The notes beneath the pieces are model-generated. The model searched no databases and was not told the origin of the DNA. It was given only the letters and a program-made list of their open reading frames with translations. The position numbers and the translations under genes were made by a program. Below, in pieces: positions 1-6,200 of a stretch of 14,281 nt of DNA (position 1 is its first letter; the number at the start of each line of letters is the position of its first letter). Source of the stretch: JAUWTJ01 sp965603015 (GTDB lineage Bacteria; Pseudomonadota; Alphaproteobacteria; M2410); NCBI GenBank assembly GCA_965603015.1, contig CBFDBJ010000088.1:1-14281 (forward strand), written 5' to 3'.

Positions 1-63
1 TTGGAACCAACCTGATTACCTTACTACTTGCAGGGCCAGGAGGCGCGGAATATAAGCAAGCCC

Positions 64-1032
64 ATGACGAAGCGCAAGCCGCTAAATCGCGGAAAACAAA
101 AAGAAAAACCAACGGGCTCCCGGCCAGAAACCCCGGGAAGAAGCCGTCGGGAAGACCAGGTGGGAGGCCAGGGGGCAAAACGGCGCCAAAACGCCGGACA
201 GCCCTGGCGACCCGAAACCACCACATCCCGGTCACAATCAGACAAGCGAAACAGAGGTACTGACAAAAGCGGTGGCCGAGCCAGAAACAGTGCCAACAGC
301 AAAACCAGTAACAATGCCAGAAACACCGAATGGCTCTATGGCACCCACCCGGTGCATGAGGCGCTCAAAAACCCGTGCAGAACCCTCCATCGACTGATCG
401 CGACCTCAAAAGCTGCCGATGCCCTGCCGCCGGGAGCCACAGACCGCATCCGCCCGGAGCTTGCAACCTCAGATGAAATCGCAGAGCTCCTGCCCGAAGG
501 GGCTGTCCATCAGGGCCTCACTCTTTATGCGGCGCCCCTGCCCGACCTCGCCCTCGAGGATGTGTTGGCCCCCTTCGACGAAACCGAGGCCCCGCCCCTC
601 CTGTTTCTCGATCAGGTCTCTGACCCGCACAATGTCGGTGCAATTCTCAGAAGTGCCGCCGCTTTTGGCGCCGCCGCCGTCATTGTTCAGGATCGCCACG
701 CTCCACAGGTAACCGGCACCCTGGCCAAATCCGCGTCCGGCGCTGTCGAACACATCCCCCTCATCCGTGTGACCAATCTATCGCGCGCGCTCGAAGCCGT
801 CGCCAACGCCGACTACTTCCGTCTCGGCCTCGCCGGAGAGGCAGATGAAGTTCTTGGCACACAAAACCTCTCAGACAAGATCGCCCTCGTCCTCGGCGCC
901 GAAGGCCCCGGACTCAGAAGACTGACGCGAGAAAAGTGCGACCTGCTTGTGAAGCTCCCCACACACGAGCCGATCTCAAGCCTCAATGTGTCCAATGCCG
1001 CCGCGGTGGCGCTATTTGCTGTCAGCAAATAA
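64..1032 (+). CDS. rlmB: 23S rRNA 2'-O-ribose methyltransferase, RlmB/TrmH (SpoU) family
   Basis: Predicted SAM-dependent methyltransferase of the SPOUT class. RlmB methylates the 2'-O of a guanosine in the peptidyl-transferase region of 23S rRNA. All three SpoU motifs are visible in the 322-aa product. Motif 1 is DQVSDPHNVGAILRSAAAFG (residues 183-202, with N190 and R196). Motif 2 is LVLGAEGPGLRRL (275-287). Motif 3 is SLNVSNAAAVALF (306-318). A substrate-binding SpoU_sub domain with WLYGTHPVHEAL starts near residue 90. The first 85 or so residues are a low-complexity tail rich in Arg, Lys, Gly, Asn and Ser, probably disordered and RNA-binding. ATG at 64 is chosen. A TTG at 28 is in frame but lacks a ribosome site, while AGGAGG at 38-43 lies 20 nt before the ATG, longer than ideal. 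The family is certain. RlmB rather than another TrmH-family enzyme (for example a tRNA Gm18 methyltransferase) is the likeliest reading. Confidence 0.9.
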   Translation: MTKRKPLNRGKQKEKPTGSRPETPGRSRREDQVGGQGAKRRQNAGQPWRPETTTSRSQSDKRNRGTDKSGGRARNSANSKTSNNARNTEWLYGTHPVHEALKNPCRTLHRLIATSKAADALPPGATDRIRPELATSDEIAELLPEGAVHQGLTLYAAPLPDLALEDVLAPFDETEAPPLLFLDQVSDPHNVGAILRSAAAFGAAAVIVQDRHAPQVTGTLAKSASGAVEHIPLIRVTNLSRALEAVANADYFRLGLAGEADEVLGTQNLSDKIALVLGAEGPGLRRLTREKCDLLVKLPTHEPISSLNVSNAAAVALFAVSK

Positions 1033-1073
1033 CGCACTTCAACTGCCCGTCCTTCGGCTCGAACAACTGGATT

Positions 1074-1280
1074 CTATTGAACAGTCAGCGGAACATCCAG
1101 ATCTGAACTTTTCCTGCTTTCGCAATTCGGCTGCACACTTGCTTCCTTGTAGGCCAGTTCAAGCAGAAACGTCAGTGTATCCAGTTTCGTCAATCTGCTT
1201 TCACACATCAGCGCTTCAAGCTGCATTTTAATAGCGTGAATATCGCTTTGGATTTCAGCTATGCGTTTGTCATTACTCAT
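1074..1280 (-). CDS. 68-aa helical small protein downstream of luxI (paralogue of the protein at 6276-6482)
   Basis: I do not recognise a named family. The 68-aa product begins MSNDKRIAEI. It is dominated by an amphipathic, probably coiled-coil helix (roughly residues 7-48) with the core TKLDTLTFLLELAYKEA, and ends in a polar tail. No signal peptide, membrane segment or DNA-binding motif is visible. GAGG six bases before the ATG at 1280 selects this start over an in-frame ATG at 1301. The gene starts 62 nt after the luxI stop on the same strand, and I see no terminator between them, so it is probably cotranscribed from the luxI promoter and AHL-induced. It aligns without gaps over its whole length to the 68-aa protein at 6276-6482: 22 of 68 positions are identical overall, 19 of 38 in residues 10-47. 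By analogy with small antiactivators of LuxR proteins such as TraM, it could tune LuxR or LuxI activity. That is inference only. Confidence 0.75.
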   Translation of the reverse strand: MSNDKRIAEIQSDIHAIKMQLEALMCESRLTKLDTLTFLLELAYKEASVQPNCESRKSSDLDVPLTVQ

Positions 1281-1342
1281 TGTAAACCTCATCTTTAGCA
1301 ATTAGAATAATATTTCGTATACTGTGTAATTGGAAAATTCAG

Positions 1343-1957
1343 TTACGCAGCTCTGTCCAGCTCACGAATATAGGTCAGCATGGGGCCTTTCAGTCCCAGT
1401 TGTTGACGAATGGTCTGCAGGCTTTCAACGGTAATCGGGCGGTAATGAGCTATGCACATGTCACCATCGACCTCGGTCGGAGGCCCAAGCGGTCTGAAGT
1501 CGACGCCGTTTTTAATGCGATCCAGGAAGACCGGCAGATCAAAGACTCCCGTCAGCCGATCGATGTCACACAGCAGGCAATACTCATAAATACCTGCCAT
1601 CATGGACTGCCACACAATGCCGGCCTTTCGGTGTTTGCGGCGCACAGCAGCTCGGGTTCCCTCATAAATCCCTTCACCCACCAGCGGTCCGTCCGAGCAC
1701 AAGTGCGGAAAAACTTCCGACATCATATGAGGACCCGTTGTCGGCAAAATTCGAAACGTCGCCGCAACCTCCTCATCTTGATCGAAAAAGAGAAAGTAGA
1801 TCGCATCATCGACATCAAACTGATCGATTTCCAGCGGAGCCTCACACTTCAGGTTCCAGCCGCGCTCTTCCACAAAGACTTCATACCGGAGACGAAACAT
1901 CTCATCGAGCCGTTGGGTATAAAGATGCCGGTTTTCTTTCGTCACGACGTGCAGCAT
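1343..1957 (-). CDS. luxI: Acyl-homoserine-lactone synthase, LuxI family
   Basis: Makes an N-acyl-homoserine lactone quorum signal from S-adenosylmethionine and an acyl-carrier protein or acyl-CoA. The 204-aa product carries the LuxI signature residues at canonical positions: R24, F28 and W34 (FRLRYEVFVEERGW), E43, D45 and D48 (EIDQFD), R69 in ATFRILPTT, then E99 and R102 in YEGTR. Start choice: ATGs lie at 1963 and 1957. AAGGAG (minus strand, 1965-1970) is only one base from the first but seven from the second, and 1957 also puts the conserved residues on standard LuxI numbering, so 1957 is preferred. The gene lies downstream of luxR on the same strand, behind a lux box at 2014-2033, and upstream of a small helical gene. 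The acyl chain made cannot be told from sequence. Family assignment is very secure. Confidence 0.95.
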   Translation of the reverse strand: MLHVVTKENRHLYTQRLDEMFRLRYEVFVEERGWNLKCEAPLEIDQFDVDDAIYFLFFDQDEEVAATFRILPTTGPHMMSEVFPHLCSDGPLVGEGIYEGTRAAVRRKHRKAGIVWQSMMAGIYEYCLLCDIDRLTGVFDLPVFLDRIKNGVDFRPLGPPTEVDGDMCIAHYRPITVESLQTIRQQLGLKGPMLTYIRELDRAA

Positions 1958-1985
1958 TTGCATTCTCCTTCCAGGGTGAAGAATG

Positions 1986-1991
1986 ACTATG
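1986..1991 (-). promoter_or_regulatory. Candidate -10 element of luxI
   Basis: Read on the minus strand this is CATAGT, a weak match to TATAAT. With it as the -10, transcription would start near 1979, leaving a leader of about 21 nt that contains the AAGGAG ribosome site. The centre of the lux box (2023.5) would then sit about 44 bp upstream of the start, the spacing of class II LuxR-activated promoters where the box takes the place of the -35. Position is inferred, not shown. Confidence 0.45.
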
Positions 1992-2013
1992 CAGATCTCT
2001 GTGCTGCTTGTGC

Positions 2014-2033
2014 AGCTATCAAGGTTGATAGGT
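2014..2033 (-). promoter_or_regulatory. lux box upstream of luxI
   Basis: AGCTATCAAGGTTGATAGGT on the plus strand. The inner 16 bp (2016-2031) are a perfect dyad, CTATCAA-GG-TTGATAG, and the outermost A/T pair also matches. Its 20-bp size and 2-bp centre fit lux/tra box geometry. It lies in the luxR-luxI gap, 57 bp upstream of the luxI start, where a LuxR-AHL dimer would activate luxI and give positive feedback. The half-site differs from the Vibrio fischeri consensus, as is usual in Alphaproteobacteria. Confidence 0.75.
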
Positions 2034-2055
2034 ATCGCAGAGGGGCCGAACCAGA

Positions 2056-2874
2056 CTAGATTCGGATATCATTGCGTGAAATTGCCAGAGCAGTGGCGTG
2101 CACCGACGAGGCAACCCCGTATTTCCCCCGCACATTGGACAAGTGAAAGCGGACCGCAGCCTCGGATACATCCAACATGACGCCAATATCCCACGCTGAC
2201 TTGCCATTGGCATACCAATGAAGAACTTCCGCTTCACGCGGCGTCAGACGAACATTCTTTGTCGGTTGATTGGTCGACAAAGCCTCGCTGAGAGCCAAAA
2301 TTCGTTGCTGAAAATAAATCCCCACCAGATGCAACATATGCCTCACACCGGGACCATCCATGGCCTGTCTGCCACAAAAGGAAATGCTGGATTTGGCATC
2401 AACATTGTCAATCGGAATTGTCAGCCCACAAACCAGGTCCTGTTCTTTTGATTCCGATTGGAATTGCTTCCCGAGCCTGGACCACCCCACGGTCTTTTCA
2501 TGTTCAGCGTTGCAGTCCTTCCAATAATACGGCGATACCGCCGTTTTCATTTTCAGGCAAACAGGGTCAACATCGTCATAGGACTTTTCAAAAAACCGCT
2601 TGGCCCATTTCTCTGAATAAGTCCCGATTCGGACAGGACCATCCTTCCCACCCTCTTTCACTTTAAAAATGGACGGGCCATCAAGAAGAGCAATAGCAGA
2701 CATGTTATCAAAGCCAAGCGTCGACACATGGGTCATCAACCCATCACGCAATTCTATCGGCTGCGTACACCGCCGCGAAACGTCGATATACTCTTCAACA
2801 AAACTCAAACTAAAATTGGACAACACGCACCTGCTCGATCCGAATGGCGATACAATCGATCCCCGGTGCTTCAC
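2056..2874 (-). CDS. luxR: LuxR-family AHL-responsive transcriptional regulator
   Basis: Quorum-sensing regulator with an N-terminal autoinducer-binding domain and a C-terminal LuxR-type HTH. Ligand-pocket residues are visible: W90, D103-P104, W118 in SPYYW, and G150 in CGLTIPI, with spacing equal to TraR W57, D70-P71 and W85. The residue at the TraR Y61 position is Phe (F94), an unusual substitution in the pocket. The HTH begins at LTPREAEVL and shows the three near-invariant residues E214, L218 and G224, followed by AVRFHLSN, the recognition helix. The start is uncertain. GTG at 2874 gives 272 aa but has no clear ribosome site; GTG at 2826 or TTG at 2823, behind GAGCAGG, would give about 255 aa. 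It is on the same strand as luxI, 98 bp upstream of it, and is its obvious partner. Confidence 0.93.
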   Translation of the reverse strand: MKHRGSIVSPFGSSRCVLSNFSLSFVEEYIDVSRRCTQPIELRDGLMTHVSTLGFDNMSAIALLDGPSIFKVKEGGKDGPVRIGTYSEKWAKRFFEKSYDDVDPVCLKMKTAVSPYYWKDCNAEHEKTVGWSRLGKQFQSESKEQDLVCGLTIPIDNVDAKSSISFCGRQAMDGPGVRHMLHLVGIYFQQRILALSEALSTNQPTKNVRLTPREAEVLHWYANGKSAWDIGVMLDVSEAAVRFHLSNVRGKYGVASSVHATALAISRNDIRI

Positions 2875-2905
2875 ACTACATTATGAGCACTCTCAAATCA
2901 ATCAA

Positions 2906-2924
2906 CTGAAATTCTTGCTTTCAG
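2906..2924. promoter_or_regulatory. Dyad upstream of luxR
   Basis: CTGAAA and TTTCAG arms separated by 7 bp, about 32 bp upstream of the GTG start of luxR and inside its probable promoter region. It could be an operator for luxR control. It does not resemble the lux box at 2014-2033. Short arms make chance occurrence possible. Confidence 0.3.
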
Positions 2925-2979
2925 CTTTCCGACCCATCCCTTCATCCGGACAACCCCTCAAAGCAGATTTTGGATGGAA

Positions 2980-3600
2980 TTACTTGTCAGTTGGTGCAAA
3001 CCCTGCAGCCCTGGCATCAACTTCCATGCAGAACCAGCTTTCACCCTGCAGTACATTAACCCTCGTGCGACTGTAATAGGCCGACCCCTGAAGATGATAG
3101 TTCAACTCATAGGGGATTTTATGACTCTTGTTTCCCTTGATTGTGCAGTCACGCGGTGGCGCAGATCCACTTGCTACTGCGTCCGCCAGAACCTCGACCT
3201 CATCATTGCCCCACAAACCCAAACCTTCTTTCTGCGCCGCACTTTGCAACGCGTTCAGGTCAACACCGTTTTCCGTGTAAGCAAAGGCCATACCGGAACG
3301 GACCATTTGCCTGGAGATATCAACACCGGCGCTTGAGCATACCGCTGTGCGGAGCGAGCCTTGAGTTATTTTCTGGACACTGCAGATGACCGTGTGCCCT
3401 CCCAAGAGATCAGCCAATCGGTCTTGTGACCTTTTTTCGCCATCTGGGGCAACGATGCCATTCAGATAAAAAACCTCGGCGCCAACCCGAAGCGCATCAC
3501 CACTGACAGCCTCGCCTGGTCCCTCAACGACCTCGGCACTGGCTGCCGAAGACCAGATAACAAATCCGACAGCACCAACAAGCGCGCAAACCACTTTCAT
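2980..3600 (-). CDS. Exported staphylococcal-nuclease-like (TNase fold) protein, probably catalytically inactive
   Basis: The 206-aa product has a signal peptide (residues 1-22, ending SSAASA) followed by an SNase-like domain from about 25 to 130. That domain has EAVSGDALRVGAEVFYLNGI near its start and ALQSAAQKEGLGLWG near its end. A cysteine-containing C-terminal module follows, with DCTIKGNKSHKI, AYYSRT and WFCMEVDARAAGF, the tail seen in many alphaproteobacterial thermonuclease-family proteins. Comparing with S. aureus nuclease, the metal ligand D21 is kept (D35), but R35 reads Tyr (Y45), D40 reads Val (V50), E43 reads Asp (D53) and the R87 position appears shifted. It is therefore unlikely to cut nucleic acid as the classical enzyme does. 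ATG at 3600 is chosen because GGAGG lies eight bases upstream and the signal peptide begins there; an upstream in-frame extension to 3666 is unsupported. Confidence 0.8.
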   Translation of the reverse strand: MKVVCALVGAVGFVIWSSAASAEVVEGPGEAVSGDALRVGAEVFYLNGIVAPDGEKRSQDRLADLLGGHTVICSVQKITQGSLRTAVCSSAGVDISRQMVRSGMAFAYTENGVDLNALQSAAQKEGLGLWGNDEVEVLADAVASGSAPPRDCTIKGNKSHKIPYELNYHLQGSAYYSRTRVNVLQGESWFCMEVDARAAGFAPTDK

Positions 3601-3722
3601 CTTCCGTTCCTCCGCCTGATTGACAAACCCCTTCATCCGACCTTGAACTTGGGCAGGTTGATACAATTGGCTAATAAATTCAAGGTTGAAACTCAGGGAC
3701 TCCTACACTTTCTACCTGGCCG

Positions 3723-4286
3723 TTGGCACTGGCCCGGAATTTGCGACAATTCAGCTGTATCATCAAAAAATGTGTTGTTTTGGGATGCCGCTCTCGCAAA
3801 TGGAGTCCAATACTGCTGAAGGACGCTTCATATAGAACCAAGACGAAGGTGCGCGTCGACCTGCAGCTCGAGGATCGTTCGACCCTCGACGGGTTCGTCT
3901 TTTGCAGCCAGGGCGAACGGGTCAGCGATATTCTCAATGATGCGCGCGAATTTCTGCCTTTTGAGACACATACAAAAGACATCATGATGCTGCGCAAGGG
4001 TGTGATTTCCAGCATTGTTGCCCACGAAAACTCCGATAAGAAAAGAATCTCAACGGATCCCTTTGAGATCCTAGGTGTTTCCCCGGGCTCAACCCCCAAC
4101 GAAATCAAGCAGGCGTACCACCAAAAAGTTCGCCTCTACCATCCTGACAAATTGACATCTCTGGACCTGCCTGAAGATATTACAAGCTACGCCAGCGATA
4201 CCCTCGCCCGGATCAATTCGGCCTACGATCTCATCATGAGGAAAATGGGCGCGGAACCCCCGGACGACACACGAGCGACAGCTTAA
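3723..4286 (+). CDS. J-domain (DnaJ-like) protein with an N-terminal beta-type domain
   Basis: A C-terminal J domain (about residues 112-174 if TTG 3723 is the start) contains DPFEILGVSPGSTPNEIKQA, the Hsp70-activating HPD triad in YHPDK (140-142), and ARINSAYDLIMRK. Such domains stimulate DnaK ATPase. The preceding region, VRVDLQLEDRSTLDGFVF through GERVSDILNDAREFLPFE, looks like a small beta-rich domain that may bind a client or target. No zinc fingers or DnaJ C-terminal domains are present. The start is unclear. No in-frame ATG precedes the conserved N-terminal domain, so TTG 3723 and GTG 3849 are candidates. CTG at 3816 or 3819, behind GGAG at about 3802, is also possible. The gene is divergent from the SNase-like gene. 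It is a specialised co-chaperone of unknown partner. Confidence 0.78.
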   Translation: MALARNLRQFSCIIKKCVVLGCRSRKWSPILLKDASYRTKTKVRVDLQLEDRSTLDGFVFCSQGERVSDILNDAREFLPFETHTKDIMMLRKGVISSIVAHENSDKKRISTDPFEILGVSPGSTPNEIKQAYHQKVRLYHPDKLTSLDLPEDITSYASDTLARINSAYDLIMRKMGAEPPDDTRATA

Positions 4287-4506
4287 CCAGGCCAACGCCA
4301 CCAACTGGCTACTTTCGGCGGAATTAAAATCAGCCCGCCACAAAACTTGTGTGGACTATCACAAATCCATCTGCATTCCCCCTCGCATTCCCTGTGAGGG
4401 AATTGGGTTTCAATGCCAATGGCTCTACCTCTCGGTCACACCAATCAAGCGCATCACCACAGGATGCAACGCTTTTGATTCAACGAGTTTGATCAAGGAG
4501 AGAATG

Positions 4507-4797
4507 ATGAAAAGTATAGTGGCCACCTTTGTGATGGGTTGCACAGCAATGATGTTTGCGCCTTCCGCGCAAGCAGGAAATTATGATAGTGCGGTGAGTG
4601 GATGCAAGTCGGCGATTTATGATCGTGTGAGCGGTGACAAAGTCTCTGCTTCTCTTGGCGATGTAAAGAAGAAGGGTAGCGACAAGGTTCGGCTGGACTT
4701 TAAAGTTAAGGTAACAACCAATAACGAACGCACACGAATGAACGCACGATGCCTGGCAACGCTCGGCGGTGAGGTTCTTAATCTGACCTTAAATTAG
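4507..4797 (+). CDS. Small exported protein of unknown function
   Basis: The 96-aa product has a clear signal peptide, MKSIVATFVMG to the APSAQA cleavage site around residue 23. The mature part is about 73 residues and starts GNYDSAVSGCKSAI. It has two cysteines, GCKSA near the start and ARCLATLGG near the end, that could form a disulfide, and a lysine-rich middle with alternating hydrophobics (VRLDFKVKVTT) suggesting beta strands. AAGGAG at about 4496-4501 is six bases from the ATG at 4507; an ATG at 4504 is also in frame, adding one residue. I do not recognise a family. It stands alone between the J-domain gene and the XRE regulator, with over 200 bp of non-coding DNA upstream, so it probably has its own promoter. 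Confidence 0.7.
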   Translation: MKSIVATFVMGCTAMMFAPSAQAGNYDSAVSGCKSAIYDRVSGDKVSASLGDVKKKGSDKVRLDFKVKVTTNNERTRMNARCLATLGGEVLNLTLN

Positions 4798-4838
4798 TCG
4801 AATTCGAACATCCAATGGCCCGACGGCCCAACGACAAT

Positions 4839-4874
4839 GGATGGAGTTCCCGTCTCCCCTGGGAAACTTCATCC
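4839..4874. repeat. Imperfect hairpin between the exported protein and the XRE gene
   Basis: Left arm GGATGGAGTTCCC (4839-4851) pairs with right arm GGGAAACTTCATCC (4861-4874): five pairs, one G-T, two pairs, one bulged A, then five pairs, around a 9-nt loop. There is no T-run, so it is a poor intrinsic terminator. It could be an mRNA 3' stabiliser for the upstream gene. CATCCAATG at its right edge (4870-4878) also occurs at 4809-4817. Confidence 0.45.
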
Positions 4875-4889
4875 AATGTCTGCAGGGTG

Positions 4890-4918
4890 TTAATCAGGGT
4901 CACCGACTGACTGATTAA
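4890..4918. promoter_or_regulatory. Inverted repeat upstream of the XRE regulator
   Basis: TTAATCAG (4890-4897) and CTGATTAA (4911-4918) are perfect 8-bp arms separated by 13 bp, ending 22 bp before the ATG of the regulator. The placement suits an autoregulatory operator or overlap with its promoter. The 9-mer ACTGATTAA recurs at 6181-6189. Confidence 0.5.
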
Positions 4919-4940
4919 GGCGCAACAGACGGGTGAGATA

Positions 4941-5732
4941 ATGACCGTAGCGGAGATATATCCTCAATCCACGTCCTTCGGAGGACATCTGAGATACTGG
5001 CGAACCGCAAGAGGCCTTACACAACTCGAGCTGGCCCACCGCGCCGCCTCCACATCAAGACACATCTCCTTCATGGAAACGGGGCGCTCGCGCCCAGGCG
5101 AGACGATGGTTCTTCGGCTTGCCGAGGCCCTCGAAATTCCGGGCACAGATCGGAACGATTTACTGGAAGCCGCCGGCTATCCGGGCATCTTTATCGAACG
5201 CAAGCTGGATGAAGAGGCCATCGTTCCTTTCCAGAAAGCCATCCAGTACACAGTCACTGCCCTGCAACCCTTTCCCAGCTTTGCCATCAACCGCTGGTAC
5301 GATATTCTTGAAATGAATGAGGCGGCCGACGCGATGTTTGGCGGCGACAGACCTGACAAGACGATGAACATCGTCAGCTGCATCTTCGAGGATCCCGATA
5401 TGCAGGATCGCATGGAGAACTGGAGTGCCGTGGCCCGGGCCATGGCCTGCCGGTTGCGGCATGAAGTATCGTCCTCGCCCCGCGATCAACGTCTGCAAGA
5501 ACTTCTGGACCTTGCGCACAAGACTATTGAGGGTACATCTGCAAGTGAGTGTGCACGCCGTGACGACCAGGTTATCTGCCCGACATTTCGTATTGGCGAC
5601 CGCCTGGTTCGAACAATTTCCATGGTCGCACGCTTCGGATCAACACGCGGCGTCATGATGGATGAACTCCGGGTTGAGACTATTTTCCCCGCGCGACACA
5701 GAGGCCGAAAACTTCTTCCAGACTCTGGCTGA
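4941..5732 (+). CDS. XRE-family HTH regulator with MmyB-like ligand-binding domain, C-terminus apparently frameshifted
   Basis: The N-terminal HTH (about residues 14-70) shows GGHLRYWRTARGLTQLELA, TSRHISFMETGRSRP and MVLRLAEALEIP. The remainder matches the MmyB-like (MLTR-type) ligand-binding domain style: FPSFAINRWYDILEMNEAA at about 111-130 and FGSTRGVMMDELRVETIFP towards the end. Such proteins usually regulate a nearby oxidoreductase, but none is present here. In this family the DELRxExFFP motif is followed by a short helix of the type TEAFFRxL. Here the reading frame gives PARHRGRKLLPDSG and stops, while the +1 frame gives RDTEAENFFQTLADGKTPQR, the expected ending, stopping at 5766. One extra C in the CCCC run at 5687-5690 explains this. 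The start ATG 4941 follows GGTGAG. The family call is secure; whether the shift is real or a sequencing error is open. Confidence 0.85.
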   Translation: MTVAEIYPQSTSFGGHLRYWRTARGLTQLELAHRAASTSRHISFMETGRSRPGETMVLRLAEALEIPGTDRNDLLEAAGYPGIFIERKLDEEAIVPFQKAIQYTVTALQPFPSFAINRWYDILEMNEAADAMFGGDRPDKTMNIVSCIFEDPDMQDRMENWSAVARAMACRLRHEVSSSPRDQRLQELLDLAHKTIEGTSASECARRDDQVICPTFRIGDRLVRTISMVARFGSTRGVMMDELRVETIFPARHRGRKLLPDSG

Positions 5733-5766
5733 CGGCAAAACACCGCAACGGCCTTGCTGGCAATAG
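5687..5766 (+). other. Frameshift point and out-of-frame C-terminal tail of the XRE regulator
   Basis: If one C of the run 5687-5690 is removed, translation continues IFPRDTEAENFFQTLADG and ends at TAG 5764-5766, giving a 274-aa protein instead of 263. The restored tail fits the end expected for MmyB-like regulators much better than the encoded PARHRGRKLLPDSG. Confidence 0.65.
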
Positions 5767-5950
5767 CAAATGGCTCTCCTCCTCCACACATGTTTTCGCC
5801 GTCAAGATTAAATGTATGGTATTGAGCCGACAATCCACATCACATGATTTGACTTTCAATTACACCCTGCGGGGAAATTGGCGGGGATGGTTGATCAGCA
5901 ATTGCGTGTGCTTTGACCCCATTAACCAACCTGCAAGTATTAAGTCCCTG

Positions 5951-5965
5951 GTCTGATCATCAGAC
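5951..5965. promoter_or_regulatory. Perfect palindrome GTCTGAT-C-ATCAGAC
   Basis: Fifteen base pairs with 7-bp arms and a single central base, in non-coding DNA 185 bp after the restored end of the XRE gene. It has the form of a dimeric repressor operator. The CTGAT/ATCAG half-sites resemble the arms of the repeat at 4890-4918 in opposite order, so the XRE protein is one candidate binder (inference). Confidence 0.45.
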
Positions 5966-5991
5966 AATCCGCGCGATCCGGCTGGTAACCA

Positions 5992-6011
5992 AAAATAATT
6001 CAAATTATTTT
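5992..6011. promoter_or_regulatory. AT-rich 20-bp dyad overlapping a possible -35
   Basis: AAAATAATT and AATTATTTT flank a 2-bp centre, a perfect dyad of lux-box-like size but unlike the lux box at 2014-2033. It runs into TTGACG at 6010-6015, a possible -35; the matching -10 is weak (TATCAA at 6035-6040, spacing 19). Repressor site, UP-like element or bent DNA are all possible. Confidence 0.4.
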
Positions 6012-6200
6012 GACGCCTCTTAACCCGCCCATGGTATCAAAGGTACTGTTGCAACGGTTCGGGTCGATCAGGATTCAGGGAAATTCAGCGACGATCAACG
6101 AGGAGTTGAGAAGCGAAAAAACTCTTCTCGAATCCCGCACCGCTCCAACATCGGCCTTACAGGTCAGTTAAACAACGCGTACTGATTAATATGAAGGGGT

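Noticed and set aside
2003..2016. GCTGC-TTGT-GCAGC inverted repeat next to the lux box
   Set aside because: Short 5-bp arms in a GC-rich context. The adjacent 16-bp perfect dyad explains the promoter better, and this could be chance.
1400..2059. 219-codon plus-strand open frame opposite luxI
   Set aside because: It is antisense to a gene with all canonical LuxI residues, has no recognisable domain, and runs across the lux box and luxI ribosome site.
4338..4352. CACAA/TTGTG hairpin after the J-domain gene as a terminator
   Set aside because: The stem is only about five pairs and no T-run follows on either strand.
6032..6049. TATCAAAGGTACTG as a second lux box
   Set aside because: Only one half-site resembles CTATCAA; the other half is not its inverse, so dyad symmetry is missing.
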